DNA of 64,000 bases, from NCBI GenBank assembly GCA_947166625.1, contig CAMVEX010000004.1, forward strand, positions 62,001-126,000, written 5' to 3'. Shown here piece after piece: positions 52,054 through 61,226 of this stretch. The number at the start of each line of letters is the position of its first letter. Position 1 is the first letter of the stretch. The notes under the pieces were generated by a model. The model was not told the origin of the DNA. It saw nothing but the letters and a program-made list of their open reading frames with translations, and did no database searches. Both the position numbers and the translations under genes were made by a program. This DNA comes from an uncultured Clostridia bacterium (GTDB lineage: Bacteria > Bacillota > Clostridia > Oscillospirales > Acutalibacteraceae).

Positions 52054-54960
52054 TCACTCCGATCCGAGCGCGGCGAACAGGCTTCTGAGCCTGATTTTTA
52101 CTGCGCCGAGATTTGTTATTTCGTCAATTTTGATCTGCGTATAGATCCTGTCTTTTGCCTCGAGAATGCTTCTGACTTCATCGGTCGTTATGGCGTCCGT
52201 GCCGCAGCCGAATGAAACGAGCTGAACAAGGTTTATATTTTTGTCGCCCGATTCGGCAACGAATTTTGCCGCGGCGTAGAGCCTTGATTGATAGGTCCAC
52301 TGATCAAGCACATTTGTCGCGAATTTTTTGATGTGGCTGCTTATTGAATCCTCAGTCACCGCTACTGCTCCGCATTCGCATATCAGCTTGTCGATGCCGT
52401 GATTTATCTCGCTGTCGAGGTGATAAGGTCTGCCGCAGATAATTATTACGGGCAGATCATTCTGCTTTGCGAGAGCCAGATATTCGTCGCCCTTACGGCG
52501 TATTTTTTCCATATAGGAATCATATTCCGCGTATGCGGCGTTTACCGCATTTTCGGTTTCTTTGAGGCTCACTTTTCCGAGCCTCTCGCATACGATTTTA
52601 TGGATCCTCGGCACAAAATCCTTGCGCCTGTGAAGCCCCACATAATCCCAGATAAGGTTGAGCTCACCGAGCGAAGAAGAATTCGACCTGATGACCTCCG
52701 GATAATAAGCGACAACGGGGCAGTTGTAATTATTGTCTCCGAGACCCTCGTCAACATTGTAGGTCATGCAGGGATAAAAAATGTTTTTGATCCCGTGATT
52801 CACAAGGTATTCAATATGTCCGTGCATCAGTTTTGCGGGGTAACAGACCGTATCTGACGGGATGGAATGCTGACCGAGCAGATAGGTCTGCCTTGTGGAT
52901 TCGGGCGATACGATCACTTCGTAGCCGAGGCTTGTGAAGAATGTGTGCCAGAATGGGAGCAGTTCAAACATATTGAGCCCCATCGGGATTCCGATTTTTC
53001 CGCGTTTACCGCTTACCGGTTTATATGATGAGAGCAGTTCGCGCTTGTAATCATAAAGATTATATGAGGGCTTGCCGTTTGAGCCCGAAACGGGCTTGCT
53101 GCATTTGTTGCCTCCGATGTATTTTTTGCCGGAGCTGAAGGTGTTGAGGGTCAGACGGCAGCTGTTCGGGCAGCCGTTGCAGGTGATCGCTTTTACATTA
53201 TGCTCAAATGATTTGAGCTGCTCCGGGGTGAGGATCGAGGATTTGCCCTTTGAACGCTCCGAGGCGTAGATCGCCGCGCCGTATGCACCCATAAGTCCCG
53301 AAATATCGGGCCTTACCGCATCTCTGCCGATCTCTTTTTCAAATGCTCTCAATACGGCGTCGTTGAGGAAGGTCCCGCCCTGGACCACTATGTTTTTGCC
53401 CAGATCCTCCGCAGAGCCCGCGCGAATAACTTTGTAAAGTGCGTTTTTGATAACGCTGATCGAAAGACCCGCCGATATATTCTCAATAGAGGCGCCGTCC
53501 TTCTGAGCCTGCTTGACGGATGAATTCATAAATACGGTGCATCTCGAGCCGAGATCGACCGGCTTATCCGCAAAAAGACCGAGCTGCGCAAAATCCGCAA
53601 TTGAATAATTCCACGCGAGCGCAAAGGATTGCAAAAACGAGCCGCAACCCGAGGAGCAGGCTTCGTTGAGAAAGATATTGTCGATCGCTCCGTTACGGAT
53701 CTTGAAGCATTTTATATCCTGCCCGCCGATATCTATTATGAAATCGACATCGGGCTTGAATTTCTTTGCCGCGGTATAATGCGCTATAGTCTCAACTATG
53801 CCGATATCGGCGTTGAAAGCGTTTTTGACTATTTCCTCGCCGTAGCCCGTGACAGCGGCGCATTCTATCTTACAGCCGGGATATTGAGTATAGAATTCGG
53901 TCAGGAATTCCTTTACCGCAGGTATGGGGTTGCCGCTGTTTGACATATACCTGCTGAATACTATCTCGCAGCCTGCGTTGATAACGGCGCATTTGACGGT
54001 GGTGGAGCCGGCGTCTATGCCGAGAAACAGCCTGTCGCCAGGCTTTGCCGTTTCATTGAGCTTCACGCGATCCTTTTCGTGACGGGCTTTGAATTCTTTA
54101 TAATCATCCTCCGATGAAAAGAGGGGAGGGCAGCTTATATATCCTTTTTCGGATTTATACTCTGAGATCTTGTCTATGATCTCCTTTATATCAAAAGCCC
54201 GGGATTCGGGCGAGAGCGCCGCGCCCATAGCGACATAATAGAGAGAATTTTCGGGGCATATACCTTTAAGCCCGAGCGTTTCGTCAAAGCTTTTGCGCAG
54301 AGACGGCAAAAAAGAGAGCGGTCCTCCGAGATAGACCACATTGCCCTCAATGGGTCTTCCCTGCGAAAGCCCCGCCACAGTCTGGTTGACTACCGCCTTG
54401 AAAATGCTCGCCGCTATATCGCTTTTTTGAGCGCCCTGATTGAGAAGCGGCTGTATATCCGATTTGGCAAAAACGCCGCATCTTGACGCGATGGTATAGA
54501 TTTTTTCGCTTTTTTTAGCCAGAGAATCCATATCGGCCGTTTCAACGCCGAGCAGGGCTGCCATCTGATCTATGAATGCTCCCGTTCCTCCGGCGCACGA
54601 GCCGTTCATTCTGACCTCGGCAGCTCCGTTAAAAAACAGGATTTTTGCATCCTCTCCGCCGAGTTCGATCACCGTATCCGTTTCGGGCAAAAGCTTTTTG
54701 ACGGCAATCCTTGTCGCATAAACCTCCTGGACAAACGGCAGACCGAGCTGCTGGGCGAAGCCCATACCGGCTGAGCCGGATACCACCACTCCCGCGTTTT
54801 TGAATTCGGGATGATTTTTGATTATCTCTTCAAGCAATTCCGCCGATTTTGAGGTGATCTGCGAAAAATGCCTCATATAGTTTTTATAAACAATATTACC
54901 GTTATCGTCGAGCGCCACGCATTTCAGAGTCGTGGAGCCGACGTCAAGACCTATTTTCAT
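52054..54960 (-). CDS. Acyl-CoA dehydratase activase (two BadF/BcrA-type ATPase domains plus DUF2229)
   Basis: 968 residues. ATPase domain 1 (about 1-255) opens with KIGLDVGSTTLKCVALDD and holds GSCAGGTGAFIDQ; domain 2 (about 318-570) opens with LFLGIDAGSTTVKCAVI and holds EACSSGCGSFLQSF. The cysteines in these two motifs ligate a [4Fe-4S] cluster in HgdC-type activators. From about 580 there is CNGCPNSCRLTLN and a DUF2229 region (GIPMGLNMFELLPFWHTFF). ATP-driven electron activation is the family theme. The ATG at 54960 follows GGCGGAGG; an upstream ATG lacks a ribosome site. Confidence 0.88.
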   Translation of the reverse strand: MKIGLDVGSTTLKCVALDDNGNIVYKNYMRHFSQITSKSAELLEEIIKNHPEFKNAGVVVSGSAGMGFAQQLGLPFVQEVYATRIAVKKLLPETDTVIELGGEDAKILFFNGAAEVRMNGSCAGGTGAFIDQMAALLGVETADMDSLAKKSEKIYTIASRCGVFAKSDIQPLLNQGAQKSDIAASIFKAVVNQTVAGLSQGRPIEGNVVYLGGPLSFLPSLRKSFDETLGLKGICPENSLYYVAMGAALSPESRAFDIKEIIDKISEYKSEKGYISCPPLFSSEDDYKEFKARHEKDRVKLNETAKPGDRLFLGIDAGSTTVKCAVINAGCEIVFSRYMSNSGNPIPAVKEFLTEFYTQYPGCKIECAAVTGYGEEIVKNAFNADIGIVETIAHYTAAKKFKPDVDFIIDIGGQDIKCFKIRNGAIDNIFLNEACSSGCGSFLQSFALAWNYSIADFAQLGLFADKPVDLGSRCTVFMNSSVKQAQKDGASIENISAGLSISVIKNALYKVIRAGSAEDLGKNIVVQGGTFLNDAVLRAFEKEIGRDAVRPDISGLMGAYGAAIYASERSKGKSSILTPEQLKSFEHNVKAITCNGCPNSCRLTLNTFSSGKKYIGGNKCSKPVSGSNGKPSYNLYDYKRELLSSYKPVSGKRGKIGIPMGLNMFELLPFWHTFFTSLGYEVIVSPESTRQTYLLGQHSIPSDTVCYPAKLMHGHIEYLVNHGIKNIFYPCMTYNVDEGLGDNNYNCPVVAYYPEVIRSNSSSLGELNLIWDYVGLHRRKDFVPRIHKIVCERLGKVSLKETENAVNAAYAEYDSYMEKIRRKGDEYLALAKQNDLPVIIICGRPYHLDSEINHGIDKLICECGAVAVTEDSISSHIKKFATNVLDQWTYQSRLYAAAKFVAESGDKNINLVQLVSFGCGTDAITTDEVRSILEAKDRIYTQIKIDEITNLGAVKIRLRSLFAALGSE

Positions 54961-54980
54961 TGTGTCCTCCGCCTGTGAAA

Positions 54981-55202
54981 TCAATCGCCGAATATCCTGT
55001 TAAAAAGTTTTACCGCTCCGATACCCGCGGCAACGGCCGCGATACCCGAAACCGCGATAACGGCGTTGAAGTATTTATTCTCATTGTCGCTGCCCGTAAA
55101 GGCGCCGAGAGATTTTGAAATCAGCCTTGCCTGAACGTCGGAAGGGATCTCAAAGGAATTCATTACTCTTTTGTATTCGCTGACCAATTCTTTATTCGTC
55201 AT
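54981..55202 (-). CDS. Hypothetical 73-aa protein with one membrane helix
   Basis: 73 residues. Residues 1-45 are hydrophilic (TNKELVSEYKRVMNSFEIPSD then VQARLISKSL). Residues 46-66 form one membrane helix (FNAVIAVSGIAAVAAGIGAV) with a short charged end. The family is not recognised. It overlaps the ECF sigma gene by 11 bases and stands 20 bases before the activase gene. The place right after a sigma factor suggests a small anti-sigma-like partner, but the length is much below known ones. Confidence 0.7.
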   Translation of the reverse strand: MTNKELVSEYKRVMNSFEIPSDVQARLISKSLGAFTGSDNENKYFNAVIAVSGIAAVAAGIGAVKLFNRIFGD

Positions 55203-55725
55203 AATTCAGATTCTCCAATTCTGCTTTCAGTTTATTTCTGCCGTTTTGCAGGCGTTTTCTGACCGCGTCGGCATTCACGCCGATTATCTGTGATATTTCG
55301 CTTGCCGTGTAGCCTTCGATATAGTGAAGATCCATCACGATTTTGTATTTAGGCGGCAGGGCGGTGATAGCGTCGAAAATCTCGGTGTCCGATTCGCTGA
55401 TGCCTACTTCTCTGATTTCATCGAGGCTCAAAGAGGAGCGGCGCCTGTTAAACCTGAGCATATTTTTGCAGATGTTTGTCGCAACTCTGATGAGCCACGC
55501 CTTTTCGTGCTCGTCATCCCTGAATTGCGGCGCCTTGGTCATCAGCCTGATAAATGTATCCTGAAGCGCATCCTCTGCGTCATCGTAGTTATTGAGAAGC
55601 GAGAAGCAGATTCTGAAGAGCATCTTGCTGTGTCTTTCAACGGCAAGCTCAACATATCTTTGCTCTGTATCGCCGATTGATTGCGTTTTCCTTTTTTCGA
55701 TCGTAATCACCTCAAATCCGTCCAT
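55192..55725 (-). CDS. ECF-type RNA polymerase sigma factor
   Basis: 177 residues. Region 2 has ISFSLLNNYDDAEDALQDTF-like residues (about 42-62) and HEKAWLIRVATNICKNMLR; region 4 has LPPKYKIVMDLHYIEGYTASEISQIIGV with the HTH and VRKRLQNGRNKLKAEL. It directs RNA polymerase to a small regulon. First gene of a minus-strand operon with the 73-aa protein and probably the activase genes. No clear promoter was recognised upstream. Confidence 0.9.
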   Translation of the reverse strand: MDGFEVITIEKRKTQSIGDTEQRYVELAVERHSKMLFRICFSLLNNYDDAEDALQDTFIRLMTKAPQFRDDEHEKAWLIRVATNICKNMLRFNRRRSSLSLDEIREVGISESDTEIFDAITALPPKYKIVMDLHYIEGYTASEISQIIGVNADAVRKRLQNGRNKLKAELENLNYDE

Positions 55726-55885
55726 AAATAAAACACCCGCAGGGCGGTAAATGTGAATTTTTTCGATGTAAACAATTTATGAACCTTGTATGAATAATTA
55801 TTGAATATGCACAAATAATTTTGATTTTTTTATCATATCTGTATATCAGTGTATTTATTTTCCGCTTTTGTTGCAAAAATTCCGC

Positions 55886-55916
55886 AAAAAAAGAATCCGC
55901 CCGAAAGGACGGATTC
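55886..55916 (-). terminator. Terminator after hppA and the 53-aa gene
   Basis: Stem 55893-55899 with 55910-55916 (7 bp), ten-base loop, and T7 on the minus strand. It is the only feature in the 202-base gap upstream of the ECF sigma gene, apart from AT-rich sequence. Confidence 0.8.
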
Positions 55917-55927
55917 CGAATAAATAT

Positions 55928-56089
55928 TTATTTGTCGAGTTTTTTTATCAGCTCACCGAGAAGTCTGTTGTTTTCTTCAAGCAGACTTTTTATCTCCGAC
56001 GAATTTTTTTCAAATTCTTCTTTGAGAATTTCAACGGATTTTGCAACCTCATCGGCTGAGTTGATGATTACTTTATCTGTCTTGCTCAT
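55928..56089 (-). CDS. Small coiled-coil protein coupled to hppA (53 aa)
   Basis: 53 residues, charged: SKTDKVIINSADEVAKSVEI, followed by LKEEFEKNSSEIKSLLEENN and RLLGELIKKLDK. The last 35 residues show heptad spacing of Leu/Ile and should form a coiled coil. The ATG shares one base with the hppA stop (TGATG), which is a mark of coupled translation. No own ribosome site is visible, and a terminator follows. Family not recognised. Confidence 0.65.
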   Translation of the reverse strand: MSKTDKVIINSADEVAKSVEILKEEFEKNSSEIKSLLEENNRLLGELIKKLDK

Positions 56090-58176
56090 CAGCCGAGAAT
56101 TGAGAATTTAACTACAAGCGCCGCAAATACTATGGAAACCATCGAAAGAAGCTTTATGAGAATATTGATCGAGGGGCCCGATGTATCCTTGAAAGGATCG
56201 CCGACCGTGTCGCCGACAACTGCGGCTTTGTGGCTTTCGGAGCCTTTTCCTCCGAAATGACCGCTTTCGATATATTTCTTTGCGTTATCCCACGCGCCGC
56301 CGGAGTTTGACATAAATACAGCCATAAGGAAGCCTGTCGCCGTCGCTCCCGCGAGCATTCCGACCACACCCGAGCAGCCGAGCACGATGCCAACCGCCAC
56401 GGGAACTATGATCGCAACTACCGTGGGAAGAACCATTTCGTGAAGGCTTGATTTTGTGCAGAGATCAACGCATTTGGCGTAATCGGCGTCTGCTTTGCCT
56501 TCCATAAGCCCGGTGATTTCCTTAAACTGTCTGCGTACTTCCATAACAACGCTCTGGGCCGCTCTGCCCACTGAATTCATGGTGAGAGCCGCAAAAACGA
56601 AGGGAAGGCAGGCTCCTATAAAGAGACCGATGAGAACGGTCGGATTATTGATATTGAGGTTTGAAATTTTTTCCGAGCCGCCGGGAAGAAGCTTGACCTT
56701 GTCTATATATGACGCCATAAGAGCGAGCGCAGTGAGAGCGGCGGAGCCTATGGCAAAGCCCTTGCCGGTCGCGGCGGTGGTGTTTCCGAGGGAATCGAGA
56801 GCGTCTGTTCTCTCTCTGACCTCTTCGCCGAGCCCCGCCATTTCGGCTATACCGCCGGCATTATCCGCAACAGGGCCGTAAGCGTCGGTCGCAAGGGTGA
56901 TTCCAAGAGTTGAGAGCATACCGACCGCGGCGAGCGCTATGCCGTAAAGACCGTGAGCGCTGCTTGAGGCGCCGCCCGAAACAAAGTATGATACAAGCAC
57001 GCATACCGATACGATTATTATCGGGATCAGAGTGGAGAGCATACCTACGGAGAGGCCGTTTATGATAATTGTCGCGGAGCCCGTCTGGCTCGTCTCTGCG
57101 AGTTTTTTGGTGGGCTTATAGCTGTCGGATGTGTAATATTCGGTAGATTGACCGATGAGAACGCCGGAGATCAGACCGGAGAGGATCGCAAAATAAAGCT
57201 GCCAATTATCTTTGCCGAGGATGAAATATACAAGCGGCAGGGAAACAACGGCAATTAGTATCGCGGAGAAGTTTGTGCCTCTTGAAAGAGCTCCGAGAAG
57301 TTCTTTCTGAGTGGCCTTTTCCTTTGTCTTTACAAGGAAAGTGCCCACAATCGAGCATAAGACGCCGATTGCCGCAATGCAGAGGGGGAGCGCCATCGCT
57401 CCGAATGATTTGTATGCCGAAACGCCGAGCGCGCAGGATGAAATGACCGAGCCTACATAAGATTCATAGAGGTCGGCGCCCATTCCGGCAACATCGCCTA
57501 CATTATCGCCCACGTTATCGGCTATAACCGCGGGGTTTCTCGGATCGTCTTCGGGGATACCGGCTTCGACCTTGCCCACAAGGTCTGCTCCTACATCGGC
57601 GGCCTTTGTGAATATTCCTCCGCCCACTCTTGCAAACAGAGCCATTGAGGAAGCGCCCATTCCGAATGTAAGCATCGCTCCGGTCACTTCGCTGTCGGGA
57701 AGTTTGAATACGAATTTAAGAAGGAACACCCACAGCGTAATGTCAAGAAGCCCGAGACCTACTACGGTGAAACCCATGACCGAGCCCGCCGAGAATGCTA
57801 TACGGAGCCCCTTGTTGAGCCCCTCGCGGCAGGCATTCGCGGTGCGCGCGTTTGAAGCCGTCGCTATCTTCATGCCGATAAATCCCGAGAGACCGGAGAA
57901 AAATCCGCCGGTAAGGAATGCAAACGGCACATACGGAGTGAGCAATTTCATAATTGCCATCGCTCCGAGAATGACGAAGATGACCGCAAAGAATACTATT
58001 ACGATCCTGTATTGCCTGCTGAGATAGGCATTTGCGCCTTTGCGCACGGATTGTGAAATTTTTTTCATCAAATCGTTGCCTTCGTCAAATTTAAGCACTT
58101 TTTTTGCTTTTAACAACGCGAACAGCAAAGCGATAAGTGACGCCGCTCCCGTCGTCGCAACGATAATTTTTTCCAT
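56089..58176 (-). CDS. hppA: Membrane-bound K+-dependent pyrophosphate-energised ion pump
   Basis: 695 residues, about 16 membrane helices. The pyrophosphate site is seen in [35 protein letters not shown] and, in the last third, [17 protein letters not shown]. Ala in the [18 protein letters not shown] motif (Lys in the K+-independent type) marks a K+-dependent enzyme. It splits cytoplasmic PPi and pumps H+ or Na+ outward; which ion is not settled from the sequence alone. It has its own promoter, and a 53-aa gene is coupled to its stop. Confidence 0.97.
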   Translation of the reverse strand: MEKIIVATTGAASLIALLFALLKAKKVLKFDEGNDLMKKISQSVRKGANAYLSRQYRIVIVFFAVIFVILGAMAIMKLLTPYVPFAFLTGGFFSGLSGFIGMKIATASNARTANACREGLNKGLRIAFSAGSVMGFTVVGLGLLDITLWVFLLKFVFKLPDSEVTGAMLTFGMGASSMALFARVGGGIFTKAADVGADLVGKVEAGIPEDDPRNPAVIADNVGDNVGDVAGMGADLYESYVGSVISSCALGVSAYKSFGAMALPLCIAAIGVLCSIVGTFLVKTKEKATQKELLGALSRGTNFSAILIAVVSLPLVYFILGKDNWQLYFAILSGLISGVLIGQSTEYYTSDSYKPTKKLAETSQTGSATIIINGLSVGMLSTLIPIIIVSVCVLVSYFVSGGASSSAHGLYGIALAAVGMLSTLGITLATDAYGPVADNAGGIAEMAGLGEEVRERTDALDSLGNTTAATGKGFAIGSAALTALALMASYIDKVKLLPGGSEKISNLNINNPTVLIGLFIGACLPFVFAALTMNSVGRAAQSVVMEVRRQFKEITGLMEGKADADYAKCVDLCTKSSLHEMVLPTVVAIIVPVAVGIVLGCSGVVGMLAGATATGFLMAVFMSNSGGAWDNAKKYIESGHFGGKGSESHKAAVVGDTVGDPFKDTSGPSINILIKLLSMVSIVFAALVVKFSILG

Positions 58177-58245
58177 TACATCAACTCCGATTTAGACAAG
58201 AAATACAACCATCTTGCGAAAAATTGTCTCTTTTAATGATTAGTT

Positions 58246-58274
58246 ATCATACCATATATTATTAAAATATGCAA
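58246..58274 (-). promoter_or_regulatory. Promoter of hppA
   Basis: Minus strand TTGCAT (58274-58269), 17 bases, TATGAT (58251-58246). The leader is about 60 bases. Confidence 0.8.
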
Positions 58275-58366
58275 GACATTTTTGCAATTTGAAAATTCAA
58301 ATCCTGCAAAATGAACCGCCGGTGTATTTTTCTGCGAAAACTGTTACCTTTTTTCTGTTTTCGTCG

Positions 58367-58372
58367 TATAAT
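58367..58372 (+). promoter_or_regulatory. -10 box upstream of the second ECF sigma gene
   Basis: TATAAT with no good sigma-A -35. The upstream TGTTAC (58342-58347) and CGTC (58362-58365) resemble ECF-type promoter elements, so self-activation is possible but weakly supported. Confidence 0.4.
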
Positions 58373-58416
58373 AGGTGAAAAGGTGTTGAAGTGCTTTTTC
58401 GGAAAGGAGGAACCTC

Positions 58417-58971
58417 ATGGATAACGGTGCAAGTAGCTACCGCCGTTTTCTTGAAGGTGACGATTCGGGCCTTGCGGATCTGATAGAAGAATACAGGCTC
58501 CCTCTTCAGATGTTTCTGAATTCGGTGACGGGTGATTTTGACACCGCTGAGGAGGCGGCGATAGAAGCCTTTGTAAAGCTTGCGACAAAAAAACCGAAAT
58601 ATAGCGGCAAAGCCTCGTTTAAGACATGGCTTTTCAGTATCGGCAGAAACACCGCCGCCGATATTGTGAGGCAAAACGGCAGACATAAGCTTATAAATCT
58701 CGATGACGCGGGGGATGCTCCGTCTACGGACGGAATGCCCGAGGAAATATACATAAAGGATGAGAGAAACAGGCAGCTTTTATCCTCAATGAAAAAGCTT
58801 AAAAGCGAGTATTATACTGTCCTCTGGCTCAAATATTTTGAAGATTTGCAGATCAAAGAGATTGCCGCGGTGATGCATAAAAGCGAGGGCAACGCAAAGG
58901 TGATTCTGAGTCGGGCGCGCGAGGCGCTGAAAGTTCAACTTGGAAAGGATGGCTTTGAAAATGAAAACTGA
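58417..58971 (+). CDS. ECF-type RNA polymerase sigma factor
   Basis: 184 residues. Region 2: FLNSVTGDFDTAEEAAIEAF and ASFKTWLFSIGRNTAADIVR. Region 4: MKKLKSEYYTVLWLKYFEDL, then QIKEIAAVMHKSEGNAKVIL and SRAREALKVQL. It differs clearly from the sigma factor at 55.2-55.7 kb. ATG with AAAGGAGG nine bases upstream. The end overlaps the start of a membrane protein, the usual place of an anti-sigma factor. Confidence 0.88.
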   Translation: MDNGASSYRRFLEGDDSGLADLIEEYRLPLQMFLNSVTGDFDTAEEAAIEAFVKLATKKPKYSGKASFKTWLFSIGRNTAADIVRQNGRHKLINLDDAGDAPSTDGMPEEIYIKDERNRQLLSSMKKLKSEYYTVLWLKYFEDLQIKEIAAVMHKSEGNAKVILSRAREALKVQLGKDGFENEN

Positions 58972-60007
58972 TAAAGAGATATTCGATATCGTTATCAAAC
59001 GCAGAGATGAGTATGAAGCGGGAAAAAAGGTAAGGAACAGACGCTTTATCGCTGTCGGCTCGACCGCCGCGGTCATCGCCGTGTGCGCCGCCGTAGGTCT
59101 GGCTTCCCACAAGGGATTGGGCGGTATTTCGGTTGCCCGCGGAGCAAAAGACGCTCTCGGATCAAAGATAAATTCATTCAGCAGGGCTGAGGAACAGACG
59201 GCAGTCACATATCCCGATGCTATATACGGAGGACCCGACGGCGGGCTGACAGCCGATTCCACAACTCCGGAAAACGGCGAAGAAACCGAGTGGACAGGCA
59301 AAGAAATGCAGACCACTCAAAAGATTTATGACGGAGCCTTTGTGCCGAGCAACCTTGTGCCGACGACCGAGGCTGACAGGGCGGCAACGGCTGAATCTGG
59401 AAAAGCGGAAAAGACCACCGCAAGCGTCAGATCCGGCGGCGATACCCGACAGGACGAGTTTATGGGAGGACCGTTTATCCCCGCGAATCCGAAAATCGCC
59501 GGAGCAAAGCCGGGAGTGAAAATCGTCGGCGAAAAAATCACCGACGCAGAGGCAAAGGCATATTTTGAAAAGAATACCTGGATCGTCTCGGCTCTTTCAT
59601 CGAGCGGAGTCCCGAGCGATAATCTGAAAATTGCAGATAAAGGCTACTGCCATGTTTCTTATGACGGAACTGAGGGAAAACAGGCTGAGGTCAGGCAGAA
59701 TTTCAGGGACTATCTCGTCTATAATAACGGCAAGCTTGTCGCGATCGTGACCCTGGTAAAGGAAAACGGTGAAATCAGCGCCACTCCCGCGTTCGGCGGA
59801 CCCCATTTTGACAGCTTTAATGCTTTCCTTCAGAAGCATAAAGGAGAAAAGCTCCTCTTTGTTTATGCCGGATGGATGGAGATAGTCATCACTCCGGACG
59901 GCAAATGCGTCAACCCTCAGGGAAATGATCTTTCGGAATACGGCCTCGACTCTCTCGGAAATCCGTATGATTACTTCTACAATGAGGCCGCGACCTATAC
60001 TCCGTAA
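58961..60007 (+). CDS. Membrane protein paired with the ECF sigma factor (possible anti-sigma)
   Basis: 348 residues. A short cytoplasmic head (about 1-24: KTDKEIFDIVIKRRDEYEAG), one membrane helix (about 29-52), a Thr/Glu-rich linker to about 180, and an outer domain that ends in YTP. The first part has the same layout as anti-sigma factors of this type, and the outer domain could sense a signal; neither is recognised by family. The ATG at 58961 overlaps the sigma gene; a TTG and an ATG just upstream sit too near the ribosome site. Confidence 0.7.
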   Translation: MKTDKEIFDIVIKRRDEYEAGKKVRNRRFIAVGSTAAVIAVCAAVGLASHKGLGGISVARGAKDALGSKINSFSRAEEQTAVTYPDAIYGGPDGGLTADSTTPENGEETEWTGKEMQTTQKIYDGAFVPSNLVPTTEADRAATAESGKAEKTTASVRSGGDTRQDEFMGGPFIPANPKIAGAKPGVKIVGEKITDAEAKAYFEKNTWIVSALSSSGVPSDNLKIADKGYCHVSYDGTEGKQAEVRQNFRDYLVYNNGKLVAIVTLVKENGEISATPAFGGPHFDSFNAFLQKHKGEKLLFVYAGWMEIVITPDGKCVNPQGNDLSEYGLDSLGNPYDYFYNEAATYTP

Positions 60008-60016
60008 AAAATTCAG

Positions 60017-60326
60017 CGCCGCCCGGTGTCAAAGGGCGGGTATTCATAAAACAGTAATGCCTCAAAAAGCGATCTTTGCACATCTTGTGCAGGCATTCCT
60101 CCTCGAAATACAGCAAGTATTCCTCGTCGTCAAGGCCTGCAAATCTGCACAAATCTCATCTTTTTGAGGTGCAAAGCAGTTTTCTCGTGAAAAATAAGCC
60201 GCAGAACAAGGAAGGCTTGCGAAAGCATACTTTGTGTATGGTAAGCAAATCTGACGATGTTCCGCGGCTTTAGTTTTCCGTGAAAACCAATACTGTTTTA
60301 CGAATACCCGCCCAAGCCGGACGGCG
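60017..60326. repeat. 310-bp three-armed inverted-repeat element
   Basis: The outer arms (60017-60057 and 60290-60326) are imperfect inverted copies: the 10 bases at each end differ at one position, and 22 bases next to them (60036-60057 against 60291-60312) differ at one position. Inside there are two more foldback arms: 60060-60169, closed by CCTCAAAAAG and CTTTTTGAGG, and 60179-60287, whose 29-base ends are mostly complementary. The whole would fold into a three-way junction. It fills the 325-base gap between two convergent genes; no credible gene lies within it. It may be a MITE-like element, a structured RNA or a bidirectional terminator. Confidence 0.8.
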
Positions 60327-60332
60327 TATTTC

Positions 60333-61214
60333 TTATCTTTTGCCCTCTCTGATCTCTATAAGCTCACGGTAGCTTATCAGCTCGATCCCCTTCGATTTGA
60401 AAAATTCGTGAGTTACGGGGTCTTTCATCATCATGTATTCCCATGAGCGCCTCTCCCAGGAGCCGGTGATGGATCTCAATTCTTCTGTATCAAGGGCGGG
60501 ATGAATGAATGTTTCGGTTATGCCCTCGTCGATGTTGCCGTGAAATTCAAGGAATTTATCTCTGAATTCCTCGTATGTTTTTACTCCGTGAAGGCATTTT
60601 ACCTGATCGGTAAGTATCAGATAGTCGGGTGTATATACTTTATACATTTTGCTTATCATCTTGCTCAGTTTGCAAAAGAATGCGTAGAGTTTGTAATCCA
60701 CTCCGTCGGGGCAATACTCCGCTTTGGGATTCACACACATACGAAACGGGAGCTTTTCCTGCTTGCAGAGCTTAAAAATTTTGGGCAGCATAAGATATTT
60801 TCCGTTCATGCCGTAGAGAGAGCCCATGTGGTTATCCGCCTGTACCGGCTTAAGGCCCCATTCTCTTGCGAGATCTATCTGAGCCCTTGCTTCCGCTATC
60901 GCTTCTTTATAAGTGCAATGAGCTTCAAAATCTTCGTTTTCGGGCCACATCCTGCCCTCGGGGGTCATAAGGCTCTTGCCTTTTGTGATGGGCCCCCACG
61001 GCCAGTTTTCTTTCCATTCATTTGTTGTTGTCAGATGAACTCCCACTGCGTATTGCGGGTTTTCCGCCGCGAATTTTACCGCTTCGCGTGCGGCGGGGCA
61101 GGGGATCATGACGGTTGATGATTTCAGGCATCCCGATCTGAAAAGATCGAATATCGCTTCGTTCGCGCTGGGGCACATGCCGAAATCATCGGCGTTTATG
61201 ATAAGGTATCTCAT
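60333..61214 (-). CDS. YdjC/ChbG-like carbohydrate deacetylase
   Basis: 293 residues. LIINADDFGMCPSANEAIFD holds the metal-binding Asp pair, YAVGVHLTTTNEW and VQADNHMGSLYGMNG the His ligands. This is the YdjC family, in which ChbG removes the acetyl group from chitooligosaccharides. The residues around ETFIHPALDTEELRSITGSW are also typical. No signal peptide, so it acts in the cytoplasm on imported sugars. The substrate here is not known. The start has a GGAGAAG site. Confidence 0.88.
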   Translation of the reverse strand: MRYLIINADDFGMCPSANEAIFDLFRSGCLKSSTVMIPCPAAREAVKFAAENPQYAVGVHLTTTNEWKENWPWGPITKGKSLMTPEGRMWPENEDFEAHCTYKEAIAEARAQIDLAREWGLKPVQADNHMGSLYGMNGKYLMLPKIFKLCKQEKLPFRMCVNPKAEYCPDGVDYKLYAFFCKLSKMISKMYKVYTPDYLILTDQVKCLHGVKTYEEFRDKFLEFHGNIDEGITETFIHPALDTEELRSITGSWERRSWEYMMMKDPVTHEFFKSKGIELISYRELIEIREGKR

Positions 61215-61226
61215 CGCACTTCTCCT

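Noticed and set aside
52054-52056. In-frame TGA between the two activase parts as a selenocysteine codon
   Set aside because: No family precedent for a selenocysteine at this place, the downstream ORF has its own ATG and a GGAG site, and I see no convincing SECIS-like hairpin right after the TGA.
59910-60152. An 80-residue minus-strand frame across the end of the sigma partner gene and the foldback element
   Set aside because: It overlaps a better gene, has no ribosome site and covers an inverted-repeat arm; possibly a relic, not a supported gene.
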